64,000 nt of DNA from Carposina sasakii. Taxonomy: Eukaryota; Arthropoda; Insecta; Lepidoptera; Carposinidae. The position numbers and the translations under genes are program-made. Positions 21,987 through 33,929 of the stretch are shown piece after piece. The notes under the pieces were generated by a model. The model had not been told where the DNA came from. It worked only from the letters and a program-made list of their open reading frames with translations, and made no database searches. Numbering within the stretch: the first letter of the stretch is position 1; every line of letters begins with the position of its first letter. Where the stretch lies: assembly GCA_014607495.2 (NCBI GenBank), contig CP053155.1, positions 3,968,001 through 4,032,000 of the forward strand. The letters are read 5' to 3'.

Positions 21987-22058
21987 GACCCGGTGCTCAG
22001 TGGTTAGAGCACTGACACGCGGAATGCAGAGGTCGTGGGTTCGATTCCCACACGGGTG
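21987..22058 (+). tRNA. tRNA-like sequence, 72 nt (degenerate)
   Basis: D-arm GCTC-AGTGGTTA-GAGC and T-arm GTGGG-TTCGATT-CCCAC are perfect, and the B box GGTTCGATTCC matches the consensus. The acceptor stem has about five pairs (ACCCG with CGGGT), only one base separates it from the D-arm, and the anticodon stem is poor. It shares AGAGGTCGTG.GTTC with 16899-16968, suggesting one tRNA-derived repeat family rather than two tRNA genes. Confidence 0.35.
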
Positions 22059-22986
22059 AGGAATTTTTTCCATTTCTTTATTAATAATTTATTAATAATT
22101 TTATAAGAAAATAGTTGTCACCGATGATTACTCGTTGGCGCAGCAGTATATTCAGGATGCGGAGTCAAACATCGCAGTTGATATGTAGAACTATTTATTT
22201 ATCACTTATACAGTTAAAGCTGCTTCAGGCGATATAACATTCGGGAAAAGAAGCAGCAAGAAACCCGACTCGCCGTAAATAGATTATATCGTTGCAATGT
22301 TTTTATATAGAACAGAGATCGTGCAGTAACGTCTTATAACTTCAAGTGTTTCAACGGAGTGTCCAACATAATAGTTCTACCTTCATATTTATATTAACAA
22401 TCTAGTCAATCCAACGACTTTTATAAATGTAAACCGGAACTTATGAAAGTCAATAATATTATAATAATTAGTTAATGTCTTAATATCTATGCCTATTATT
22501 CATATGCGTGATGTGGTGCGGGTTGTAGTTTGTAACATAGTATTATGTAAATAGGCCTTTATAGCTTTGACTAAGATTATTTGTGGATCTCTTGGGGGAA
22601 ACTTCAGTACAGATCTTTAGGGTAGCCTTTACAGTACCTACCTAACATGTAGGTGTCTTTATCTATCTAGGCATGTTAAAACAAAAAGCAAGAAACTTAA
22701 GTAAATAAATCATGGCGAATATATTCAGCGCCACGCGCACACAATACAGTAACGTAGCCCAGTGGGCGCGTATAAAATAATACAAGTCGCAAAATACTGT
22801 CATAAACACGGTTCAAAGGAAATAATAGTACACAAATTCAGTAGTAGTATCTATCTATGCACACAAATTAATTTAGTAGTGACGTATTTCATCAAATGCT
22901 GAGCCAAATCTCATTCGCGATTCCTCAGTTCTGGCTATCCCAATTTTGAAAACACAGCTTTGGGTATGTATGTATGTATGTAACCC

Positions 22987-23107
22987 GATATCATCATCAT
23001 CAGCCTATTGCTGGACGTATGCCTCCCCCAGGGCACGCCACAAGACTGCCATGGGGGGTATTTGCCCATAGTTACCACACTGGGCAGGCGGGTTGGTGAC
23101 CGCAGTT
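22987..23107 (+). repeat. CCTATTGC..GGACGT dispersed repeat
   Basis: CAGCCTATTGCTGGACGTAT, CCCCCAGGGCACGCCACAAG and TTTGCCCATAGTTACCACAC match the other copies; starts after a TCATCATCATC run. Confidence 0.7.
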
Positions 23108-23200
23108 TATATTTTAAACTATGTTGCCAATACGGTAGGCGATAAAGAGTACATGCGTAGAATATTTTATACTTAAGTAGAATTGATTTTTATTTCATTA

Positions 23201-23367
23201 CTAGTGGACGCCCGCGACTCCGTCCGCGTGAACTGCAGAAAAACAAAATGTTGAAATTATCCGGGATAAACAATATATTCCTGAAAACTGCATCGAAATC
23301 GGTCCAGCCGTTTCTGAGATTAGCGTGCACAAACATCGATCCGTTACAATTTTATTATATGTATAGA
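23201..23367 (-). mobile_element. Helitron-like element, 167 bp, reverse orientation
   Basis: On the reverse strand it starts TCTATACATATAATAAAATT and ends ..GGCGTCCACTAG, between host A (23200) and T (23368 on the + strand). The inner line GTGCACGCTAATCTCAGAAA recurs in 27467-27675. Non-coding. Confidence 0.7.
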
Positions 23368-24051
23368 TAGATTACACAAACATAGGTAGACGTACTACGC
23401 TAATCCGTGAAACATTGGCACGCTACGGTAAGCTGTATAAAATGACCTACTATTATTTCTGAACTATGTCATAACCGCGATATGTGTGACAAATGTAGGG
23501 CGGAGTCACGTAAATCAGTGAGACGCGAATGGGACGATAGCACTCGAAAATAGGATGTTTTTAGTACGATATGATACGTTATAATGTGGGTATGACGGGT
23601 GTGAGATCTGATCTAAGTGTATATTTAATAAGGGTATTATTGTGCCGTTCTAATTAAGTGGACGTTTTGATATTATCATTCATAATTATTTATAACAAAA
23701 AACATGAAAAGAATATACATAAGTACTTTCTACGAAGTTTTATTCTATCTGCCTCGTAGTAATACTACGGCGCGTAGTCGTCTACGAAATCATATTTGAA
23801 AAAGAAAGCCGTGTTTAGTCGTTTTACCCTTTTGCTAACTTAAAAACAGAATGATTCTTGTTGTGTTTCAGCATGTGTCGGTCTCGAAAATATCTTCATT
23901 TAGGTCTGGGAAATATTTTTATCCCGGAAATACGTCTAATAAATAATAAAAAAAACTAATACTGACTCTAAAATAAAGGTTACAATAGAACAATACGCTA
24001 CCAATAAACGTGTAAAATAACCCTGCATTTATTGAAAAGTTACTATACATC

Positions 24052-24090
24052 TACATAATATACCTATATACTATATAGGTATATTATGTA
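24052..24090. repeat. Perfect 39-bp AT-rich palindrome
   Basis: TACATAATATACCTATATA, a single C, then the exact reverse complement. It could extrude as a cruciform; no element is visible around it. Confidence 0.9.
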
Positions 24091-25718
24091 TATAGTCTTA
24101 ATAATAATAGCGATGTTGTATCATGTCTAACATCCTTCCAACATATATGAACCTTAAACTCAACCCTCTAAAGTTCCCTATCGACTGTAAACTGCTATGA
24201 TCTTTATAAGGTAATAACAGCGTGGGTGCAGTCAGGTTCAGGTAGGACATTAATGCGCCGTGACGCGTCGAGTCCTGACGCAGTATAATCATGTAGGTGT
24301 ATTTACTAGAGAACACGGAAAAAAAAACTGGCCGTAATAATTTATGTTTTTTTTTTACAAAAAGTAACAGTTTATAATAAGGTAAATGCCAAAAGTTGAT
24401 ATGTATGTGTGCTAGAACTAAGCCAAAGGCGCAATGCAAGGTCTTTGGCAAGAGCTATGGGTAGAGACCGTACCGGTATAATCGTACCTATCAATCTAAC
24501 TAAATAAATGAAATTTAATAAAACTTACGTAATTATACCATTTTAGAATGTTATTCATCACCATTTACGATTAATATTGCCAGTTGTTTGATCAGATGTT
24601 GAGTTTTTTAAAAAAACGTAAGTAAGTTTAGTCTTAACCGTTATTTACGTATTTCAACTGATGATAAACTAAAAAGCTATTATTAGCCTTAAGGCCTTAC
24701 TTATTAATTTTTTATAGCATTGTTTAGGCTAATCAATGCTTAACTTGACAGATTTTCGATAAACTTTCCTGTCAAAGGTCGTGTTAAACGGCTGCATAAC
24801 TCTACACATACAAGTAGCACCATAATGACTATTAAGCAACCATTTTAAGATTGTTTAATTAAAACTACCAAAAACTAAAAAAGTAAAACCATCTACGAAG
24901 AGCTTTCTACATCTCGACTCCATTTGGGCTAAACAAAACGAATAGTCTAAATCCGCATCGCTTAGCTCACAAAGGCTTATCTCTGCTCACAAGCTGGGCA
25001 ATAAGTCAGTGAGCACACACGTCTGTGACCGGGAGGCGAGAGTGTGTTGGAGCTGCCATAAGACGATCATGAGCTACTGAGTAATGGATAAAGATCGCGT
25101 GTTGAAAACTTGCAAAGTATTCAGCAATATAAACAGTATATGTAATTGTTTTTCCTGTCCTGATGCAGGTTTCACTAGAATACATCAGCTGCATCTCCTC
25201 CCGTGTATTTTGTAAGAGTTAACTAAAGAACTTGGAACTCGGCAATATCTCAAGAATTTCGTAAAAAGCTGCGTTTGCGTGAACTAGCCTACGTATGTGT
25301 TATTCTCATTTTAACTGTGTTTGGTACTTTCTTCGGGAAATACTAACAAGCGTCTTGACATTCTCACAAACTTTGAAGGATCTGATCATACTATGATAGA
25401 TAAATAGGTAAGAAAATATGTGCCTGTGCCTGTTTGTGTTGTACTAATAGCCAACTATCATATTTTTTTCAGCAACTGCACTCCTATATATCTCTTTGCA
25501 CTTCCGTGATCCCTAATGGTCCATCAGCTAGACATTGCCGAATCGCGCACGAGATGTATTGCAACACATTCACTGTTTCTTGTTGGTACTTATATAACTA
25601 TATACTATAACTATACTGAAAGATTCTTGCTATAAATTGGTTTTATAATATAAAAAGCAGAAACTGGTTTACACAGGATTAAATTATATAATAATAATAA
25701 AATTAATAATAATAATAA
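24091..25718. other. Intergenic DNA; no gene recognised
   Basis: A 117-codon reverse frame (24098-24451) has no recognisable domain and is treated as chance. A good acceptor TATTTTTTTCAG at 25474 opens a 45-codon frame but has no supporting exon. Confidence 0.4.
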
Positions 25719-26383
25719 GCCCGCAGGGCAGCTATGTGGCGAAGCTGTTGGTGATTAGCGTCACCACGGACTCGAGTTCAGAGGGCCAGTTTACCATCTT
25801 TGGCCCTCGACTCTTAGCTTGCCTTAGCATTGCCCGGCTGAGAGGGAACAGCGCGAGAGCGGAACCTTTGCTCCAGGGTGGAAGTGTAAAATGTCATAAC
25901 GCCGGGGATAACTGACGTTCACGCCTCGCAGTCTCACCTCCCTGGACCCTTAGCCACCCGCGCCGGTGTTGCCTCCCCGGCATGCGCCACTTATGGGAAG
26001 CCCACCTCATGGCCTTAAATTACGGGCGGCAAGTCACCGCCTGCCACCTCACAATTTTGGGACTAGATTGTAATGGCAAGCGTCCGATAGTCTCCCTATA
26101 TGAAATAACCCTTATCTAGCCACTCAACAATCACCCCCATAGCCCATGACCTTATTTTCCATCGCACGACATAGATCTGCACTCCAATAGTCTTGCACAT
26201 GGCGGGGACCATCGCTGGGTGTGTCATATTGTGCTGATATTCGCCATGTGTATCCCACACCACATTAAAGTTCTCTAAAAAGGGCCTCTACATCTTGGCC
26301 ACGGCCCGATGCACGCCTCTCAAATTACCGGGACTCTGTAGTCCCGAGAATTTAAACAGAGATACAATAATAATAATAATATT
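25719..26383. repeat. GC-rich non-coding block bounded by TAA/ATA microsatellites
   Basis: From GCCCGCAGGGCAGCTATG to the ACAATAATAATAATAATA tail at 26362-26383, the sequence is markedly GC-richer than its surroundings and has no long frame. A trinucleotide run also precedes it (25690-25718). It looks like the 3' untranslated part of a non-LTR retrotransposon; orientation is unclear. Confidence 0.5.
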
Positions 26384-27466
26384 TATTTCAATCAATTATA
26401 GATCATAGAAACATAAAATAGGTCACATAAATTAGAATAAAAATTACAATTCAGATCAAATTCAAATTAAATGCCAAATTAATGGTGAATGGATTATTGT
26501 AATGTTGGTAAATACTTACATTTTAGTTAGTTTTTATATCTTTTCTATGAGTGACATGGTCTTGTATTGTGTTCACAAATTAATGCTAACGAGTAAACAT
26601 GGTTCTGTGCTTTAAATATCATAATTAATTACCTATTTACCTTTTATTTTCATTATTTACACTGTATAAAAATAGATGTAGTCACGGTGTAGTTCTGTAC
26701 GTAGGTAGGTATATTGGCGAATGCTGAAAAGTGTTAAAAGTATCCTTCGAAGTGGGTCAAAGTTGTTTATTTAAAACGACACTTCCTCCGTATATCAGTG
26801 CCGGATGTTGCTGACATTTTGCTTTTGAACTTAATAAAACGGAGAATCTAATTTTAACGTGAAAATGTAACAATTGGTACTGAAGTAGATGGTACTTTAA
26901 ATAACCATAATAATAAAAGTACTAAGAATATTAGACATGCCTGAACTAGACGACTTCAAAGCAAAATTAATAATCTTTCACGTTCCATCTAATAGACAAC
27001 TATTATCAGGCTGCGCCTCGCTGCGTGAAGCCCAAGATTACGTTTTTCCCGCCTGCGCGTCTGAAGGAGGGTTAAATTTTGAGTGTCTATAAGTTTTTAA
27101 TGTAGGTACCTATATTTTTTGGCATAGTATGTGTTTTTTTCTTTAATAAGGTAAACGATGATGATTCAACTATTTTTCTCGCCTGAGGTGAGCAAAGGCC
27201 ATTCAGACCATGCAGCCTTGTCAATTTTATCCTCTTCCTATACATACCCAAAATAATATAACTTATCTATTACTATCTACTAATGCATATACATAAAAAG
27301 TAGATACCTTATCTCATGCAATACCCACATAAAATTAGCACTATTTTAAACAAAATAAAAAAACCTGAATTCTATATCTCATAAGATGGTGGATCTCATA
27401 AGAAGATGGTGTGGTAACTACTAAAGTATACATTTAGGAAAGAGTTGCTGAGATTTTTTTTAAAGA

Positions 27467-27675
27467 CTAGTGAACGCCCGCGACTCCGTCCGCGTGGACT
27501 GCAAAAAAAAAAAAAACAAAATGTCGAAATTATCCAGGATAAAAAGTAGCCTATATGTTAAGTGGGACCTGTCACAATATATGTATTCCTGAAAACTGCA
27601 TTGAAATCGGTTCAGCCGTTTCTGAGATTAGCGTGCACAAACATCGATCCGTTACAATTTTATTATATGTATAGA
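27467..27675 (-). mobile_element. Helitron-like element, 209 bp, reverse orientation
   Basis: Same ends and A/T insertion context as 23201-23367 (host A 27466, T 27676), with an extra poly-A stretch and one additional internal segment. Confidence 0.7.
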
Positions 27676-29917
27676 TTAACGTCTATGTATGGAAAAGTAT
27701 GGAGTTTATAATACTCCATAATAAAGCATTCATAACGCAGTTACAACTCAAAATAAGTCGCCTAAAGCCAAATGTCAATGCAGCGGCCGAACACCCATTT
27801 CAATACCTAAGTTATAGTCGTCGAGGGTGCCAGGAGTAAGGTTCTGCATAATCCAACAGCGTCCGGCGTCCAAAGCTATCGTTTTTCACGCGGCGGGCGG
27901 CGCTGTATTTACATAGGTAGTCTATTGACGAGATCGTGTGTCGCATTAGACTTCACGTCGTATTTTGGCCGTTGTTTATTGTTGAGCTCATATAAAATTG
28001 CGGTAACGCAACACCAATTTCGCGGATAAAGGCTAAAATATTTTCGTTTTTTATATAAAATATGATATACCGTTACCGATCGCTAAAAAGCGGCGGTAGG
28101 CTCACCCCAAAGTGGGTGTGTAATTTGTAAACTTCTGTCCAACATCTTTGGGGGATAATGAGCGTGATGTAGGTAGGTACGTGTACATGATATAGTTGCA
28201 TAAGTTGCATTATTGTTTCAGTGACTATTCTTCTAGGACAAAACGACATCTGCATTGTTATGCCCGGCCACCATAGTTTAGCAGTCATCGCCTTGTTTTA
28301 TTGGACCATGATCAAACGGTGGCAAACCGTCAGGAATGCGGGTTTGTGGAAAATGATTTTAATATAATATTCAAATATCAAACGAGCCGGTCTCCTTTCG
28401 CCTGAACTTGTCAAGATCTTGAGAATTCGTTTTTAAAGACATGATAACATTATGATTATAAAGTAGAGGTACTTAGTTGGAACTTATTCATGAATTATAT
28501 GACTATAGCAACGGATTTAGCAACTTATCACTGTTCCTGTCAGCTGTGATAGACGTGGCTGTGGGATCTCTTTTATGATCCTGCAGTTCTAGCTACTACA
28601 TTTTGGGAATACAACCGTTTAGGTATTTAGAAACAATTTAGGTATGAAATAAACCCTAAAAACATCTCTTCAGTAAATAGCGCTTGGCACCACCTGCATT
28701 ACCTACCAGTAAGTAGGTCACATGTCAGATAGGACGGGGATAAATCGTTTGCTAACGTATTTACTGCTATTGCTCCGCTCTAACCGAGCGTGGAACTTGG
28801 CTCTGAGTACAGACACCAGCCACGAGTATACCCAATTACATTCTACGTGAAAATTATTATTTATCAAAAAAAAAAATGATTCATTTTTATTTGAAAACTA
28901 TTCTGTCGGTTATTCACATTAGGATAGTAAAATGGTCTCGTCATTAAGGCGCTCCAATAGACGACTTTTAGGTATTTGAGGGGGTTGAGGTAGACGTAAC
29001 TGCGGGGCGCCCCCCGCAACCAGCGCAATCTGCCGCGAACGTCCTTATTCTGTCGCCATCCGTATTCTGGTTGATTTCGGGATTAATTGCCGGGATTTTA
29101 ATTTCTTTCCTGTATAATCAATTTTGTAACTGGGTTGCTTACTGCGTAAATTGTAAATATAATTTAAAAAATTTACAGGGTGTAGGTGACAGCCAGGCAA
29201 ATACTGGAATGCTGAACAAGTACTATAGGGTTGAGTTACACGACAATATTATAACTCGCAGGAAATGCATTTTTATTTTGATCATCCGTACCTAATGTTT
29301 GTTTTCCGCGCCAATTGTATCGGGCGATATCGACTAGTTAAATGGGCTTATTGGTTATTGTGTGATACATAGCTGTTTTTTGGATCACTTGTGACTCTCT
29401 ATTAGGGTTGATCAGGTTTTTGAACTTTTTGAGCGTAACTGGTTTTTTTTAAATCGTCTATTGGTAAAATTTTTGTTTTTAAGCCATTTTCTAAGGCCGA
29501 ATTAAATAAACAAAACATAACATAATGAGTGAGATCAACACTAAAATATCGTTTCATCAATTCGATTCTGAAACTTCGCCGGCAGCTGCCGCGGCACGCT
29601 CGTTTCGCTCGCTCGGCTCGTGCGTTGTTTGTCATACTCTAACCTAACCTAACTTATTATTTTTATCATTGTATGAAAAGGGAACTGTTACACCGACAAA
29701 ACGTCATTTGTCTTATACTAGTTGTGCGCTAAGGTTAATTTGATGTGCAGTCAGTATTTATGATGAGATTGTAGTATTTTTGTACCAAAAGGTATTAATT
29801 TGTCTTGCATTCGAGGAAAACAGTTTATGTTGGGCTGATATTATGTATTTTCGAATTATCTGCTGTAGTTATTTTGTAAAACATTGAGTTTATTTGTACT
29901 AAAATAATTAAATTGCT
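27676..29917. other. Intergenic DNA; no gene recognised
   Basis: A GC-richer patch at 27880-27990 and another at 28985-29050 (GCGGGGCGCCCCCCGC) have no supported function. Short frames at 28073, 29071 and 29402 have no recognisable domain. Confidence 0.4.
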
Positions 29918-29934
29918 GTAATAAAGTATATAAA

Positions 29935-30139
29935 GGGCATACTGTACAAGTCAGTAGAGGAACAAGAGGGTCTTGATGTTTTGTAGGCGATGGGCTGACC
30001 ATCTGTCACTACTAACCGAACTTGTATATCTCAACTATACCTCAAAATTGGTCAGAAGTGGCACCATGTGGTTCTATCGGCCCTTGGTACTCTGCCTACC
30101 CCGTAAGGGATAAAAGCGTGATTATATGTATGTATGTAT
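29935..30139 (+). mobile_element. 205-bp TATG-tailed retroposon with 17-bp target duplication
   Basis: GTAATAAAGTATATAAA stands directly before (29918-29934) and after (30140-30156) the element, the mark of target-primed insertion. It starts GGGCATACTGTACAAGTCAG and ends CCCCGTAAGGGATAAA..TATGTATGTATG. A near-identical copy is at 42965-43189 and a 3' fragment at 6972-7040. No frame; either a SINE or a 5'-truncated LINE. Confidence 0.85.
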
Positions 30140-30328
30140 GTAATAAAGTATATAAAAGATGAGATTAAATTGATGGGCGATTATTTATTTGATGTGCAAT
30201 TAAAAATATCTCCTAAACAAATAACTATGATCGGTTATAGCTTGCAGTTGCTGGATAATACACTTATTTATTATTTATAACTCTTCTACCCCAAAGTGGT
30301 ACTAAAGTATGATCTTCAAATTCTTCCT

Positions 30329-31056
30329 TCGGATTATAAATGCGAAAGTAACTCTGTCTGTCTGTGTGTTACGCAATCACGCCTAAACTACTGAACCGAT
30401 TTAAATGAAATTTGGTACAGAGATAGTCTAGAGCCTGTGAAAGGACATAGGCTACTTTTTAATGCAAAAAAGAGATGTAAGGGGTTGAAATAGTGGATGA
30501 AAGTTTGTATGGAAATTACGTCATTTTTTAAGCTAGAAGCTTAAAACTTATTTTTTAGGCTTTTCATTAGATATAAATAAATAAGACATTCAAAGTTTGT
30601 AGAAGAATACCCTAAAGGGGCTAAAAATAGGGGGTGAAAAATTTTGTGTGATGACATCGAAAAAAGCTTAGGGCTCAGAAAATAAAAATATAGAACAGAA
30701 CAATACAGAGAATTAAGTAAGAAACTTGCCAAGCACTGCGCGCCATATGCAAAAAAGGGATGTAAGGGGTTGAAATAGGGGATGAAAGTTTGAATGGAAA
30801 TTACGTCATTTTTAAAAGTTTTGTCTCACTACAAATATGCGAGTACAACTTCATAATGATTATCAAGCAGGACAATATGCAACAAACAGCTCTTTTAAAA
30901 ATCGTACTAAAAACGTTGCATATAAAAATGTACTTAAATAAGTTTAATAACTTATTTTAATGTACATGTGTTTTACTTGCAAAATAATTAGCCTAAAAAA
31001 TTTAAAATGCTGCCGAAAGTCACTATTCCACGCGGACGAAGTCGCGGGACAGCTAG
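30329..31056 (+). mobile_element. Helitron-like element with internal direct repeats
   Basis: Starts TCGGATTATAAATGCGAAAG and has the typical ACTACTGAACCGATTTAAAT line. It ends CCACGCGGACGAAGTCGCGG then GACAGCTAG. A 70-bp segment (GATGTAAGGGGTTGAAATAG..) occurs twice, near 30474 and 30759. The flanking bases do not give the clean A/T pair, so boundaries are approximate. Confidence 0.55.
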
Positions 31057-31157
31057 AGATTCGCGGGCAACTTAGGGATTTATGTTCGAAACAATTTGAA
31101 ATCATATACATATATACATAATAGTCACGCCCATTATCCCCCAAAGTGGTGTATATA

Positions 31158-31422
31158 CAGGGTGTAACAAAAGGAGTATGTTAACCGAAAAGCTATAAAT
31201 ATAACCCACTATAAAGAACCTATCACCAAAATTTTAGACTAAAAATCACATATTTATTTGTCCAGATAGTATGGAGAACACCTAACCCACTCAGGAATAT
31301 TATGAACATACAATCTTGAAAAATAAACATGCGATTACTAGTCTAAAAATTTCGGGATATGTTATCTACAGTGGATTGTTTTTATAGTATTTCGCTTACC
31401 ATACCCTTTTTGTTACACCCTG
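31158..31422. mobile_element. 265-bp TA-flanked MITE
   Basis: The ends CAGGGTGTAACAAAAGGAGT and the inverse of AAAAAGGGTATGGT-type sequence (right end ..TTTTTGTTACACCCTG) are inverted over about 25 bp. TA flanks both sides (31156-31157, 31423-31424). Non-coding. A diverged relative may be at 33698-33923. Confidence 0.85.
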
Positions 31423-31671
31423 TATATACTGCTACTTGTTATATTTGCTATTGATACTAAGTTATTTGCAGTTTAATGTCATAAAGAGGACTATACTAAC
31501 ACACGTAAACTTTTGCACAAAATGTTCTGAAAAATCCCGGATTTTTCCCCCGGGATTTTGTGGATCTAAAAAAAACTAAGTAGATATATAAAATTATACT
31601 AGGTCATAGAAATGGTAAAATAGACACGTTACATAATTACCTACTTATGAATATCATTTTTAAATACGAAA

Positions 31672-31884
31672 TCACTACATATTATAAAACAAAGTCGCTT
31701 TCTGATGTCTGTCCCTATGTATGCTTAGATCTTTCAAACTAGGGAACGGATTTTTTTGATGCGGTTTTTTTAATAGATAGAGTGATTCACAAGGAAGGTT
31801 TATAATAATGTAACTAGGGATCCGCCTCGGCTTCGCACGGGAGTAATGCACTTTCACGCGGGCAAAGCCGTGGGCGGGCGCTAG
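31672..31884 (+). mobile_element. Helitron-like element, 213 bp
   Basis: Starts TCACTACATATTATAAAACA, ends GGGCGGGCGCTAG, and sits between A (31671) and T (31885). Carries the line AACGGATTTTTTTGATGCGG. Non-coding. Confidence 0.7.
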
Positions 31885-31885
31885 T

Positions 31886-33080
31886 ACAATCTAAAACATA
31901 CTATAAAGTATCTATGTAGGTAGGTACTTAATGTTATCTACGTAAGTCTTTTTTACGTAAGGTCTCTCTTTTTTTAACTTTTGTTACACTACGATTTCCC
32001 AAGTCTACTTACTAAATAAATATAGTATTTTATATTATGTATTTGCGCGCGAAAAAACAAGCACAGAACCGGCGTTGACAGTGGTCACGGCGGTACTGAA
32101 TGTTCCGAGCGAGACTGGCCAGTGCAAGGATTAGAACACAGCGTAGTTGTAGATGTGTTTTTTATTAATTGTTAATTATCTACAAAATTTTCAAAAAATG
32201 TACTTTGGCCATAAACTAGATCTGATAAAGCGCTATACAACTATGCAAGTTTCGTGTTGATATTCACAATACTTTTTAAGATATTTCGCTTATAAAAACG
32301 TAAAAAAGGTAATTTTCAAATCGAAATTCTATCGAGATTTTTTTAAGTAATTGAGTTTCCACGTTGGCCACAAACTTGATAAAGATTTAAATAATAACAT
32401 ATAAAAAAATTAGAGCTGTGGTAATCGGACAAGTATTTAAAAAATCGATTCTAAAATGCCTCTTTTGTCTGATCACACCGCCTTAACATAACGAGAAGCG
32501 CCATCTTTTTTTTAAAGACTTCGAACCATATCTTGGTTTAGAAAGAAAACCAGAAATGCAACGTTCAGGTGGACTGTATGTACGTACACAAAAATATTTG
32601 AGAACCATGCTCTTGGGAATATCATACTCGTATTCATTTATTTCTTGTATTTCTGAGCTAGAAAATAAATTTATTTTGCTAATCTAGGGCCAATATTTGC
32701 TTTGTTTAGGAAATATACCTACTCGTATGTACCATAACTTAATTTTAGTACCTTTTTAGATCCACTAAGGTATCTTTATCAAATACTTAATATTTTGTGT
32801 ATTTTTGACAAGATTTTTCCAGTAGAGTTTGTTATTGGAAATTGGAGCGGACAGGTGTATCTACATAATATTATAGTCACTGCTGCCAAGTTTTTTCAAT
32901 ACTTTTTAGAGTTTAGAGGTTTAGAGATATCTCGAAGGATCAGGCCATATGATCAGGCACATGTTTTTTTAATTATACTTGATTTGATTATATACTTAAC
33001 TAAAATTTAACCAATCTATGACAAAGTTAAAAATGTACAGCTTAGCTAAAACTCAATAAGGTACTGTAATAAAATTAATA
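31886..33080. other. AT-rich DNA; no gene recognised
   Basis: Only short frames and AT-rich sequence; nothing supported. Confidence 0.45.
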
Positions 33081-33082
33081 TA

Positions 33083-33461
33083 CAGGGTGTAAAAAGACGT
33101 TGTTTTTTTAATATCTCGTATTCTTTGTAACGTTACGATCATTCTTTTCTATGGAACCAACCCTGGGAAACAATAAAAAAAATATGAAAAAAAAATCTCA
33201 TTTTATTGCAAGCAATGTATTTCATAACAAATGTTCCTACAAAACGAACATTTTTAAATTTTATTATTTTCTCTATAAAATAAATGTTTGTTAACCGATT
33301 TCAGATGGATTTATGTAAAAATATGCTAATATTAATGTAACTTTGGATCTTAATATTTTAAAAACCCGTGGTTTCCCAGGGGTGCTTCCATTGAAGAAAA
33401 TGATCGTGATGTTTCAAAGAACATGAGGTATTAAAGAACAACGTTGTCTTTTTACACCCAG
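33083..33461. mobile_element. Long-TIR MITE, copy 2 of the 9878-10264 family
   Basis: TA|CAGGGTGTAAAAAGACGTTG at the left and ..GTCTTTTTACACCCAG|TA at the right. The inner strings CTATGGAACCAACCCTGGGA and GTTTCCCAGGGGTGCTTCCA are inverted partners and align with copy 1. Confidence 0.88.
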
Positions 33462-33697
33462 TAGGTATACAGTATCAAATTATCCCAAATGTAACATTAT
33501 TATAACACGCGTAATTAACCAGTAAAGTCACTAAAATTAACGTGAGGGTGTTTCATTATTAAGTGGGAATATGAAACTTTCTAGCATCATCCCCCACGGA
33601 GAGCTTTGTAATATATTGAATGTTACCGGCGATACGAAAATAATATGATACCGTTCGATGTCTATCTACCTACGTACATTTTTTACCTAATATTTAT

Positions 33698-33923
33698 AGA
33701 GGCGTAACAGGAAGAGTACGTTTAGCGTAATGCTCTATACTAGCCCAGTCTAAAGAAACTATCCATTTGAACTTGAAGTTTTTTATTTTTTAAATTGTTT
33801 GAACCTGAATAGGAAATTAGTAAAGTCTTGGAATTTCATCAAATTATCTCTAAATCTCTATATGTTATTTCTGTCTGTAGTTTCCAATTTTGTGAACAGC
33901 TTCTCTCCTTGTGGTACACCCCG
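33698..33923. mobile_element. Probable diverged relative of the 31158-31422 MITE
   Basis: GAGGCGTAACAGGAAGAGTA..CGTTTAGCGTAATGCTCTAT resembles the left half of 31158-31422 in order and spacing, and GTACACCCCG closes the right side. Ends are not exact. Confidence 0.35.
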
Positions 33924-33929
33924 TTAATT

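Noticed and set aside
23872..23946. Terminal exon after the acceptor GTTGTGTTTCAG with AATAAA at once behind the stop
   Set aside because: Only 25 codons, no recognisable protein and no partner exon; signals of this strength arise by chance in AT-rich DNA.
24098..24451. 117-codon reverse frame
   Set aside because: No recognisable domain, biased low-complexity composition and no splice or poly(A) support.
25475..25610. Exon after the acceptor CATATTTTTTTCAG
   Set aside because: A 45-codon open frame, but without a partner exon, a donor or any family similarity.
29638..29655. CTAACCTAACCTAACTT as a telomere-type repeat
   Set aside because: Only two to three units; such short runs are common by chance and no array follows.
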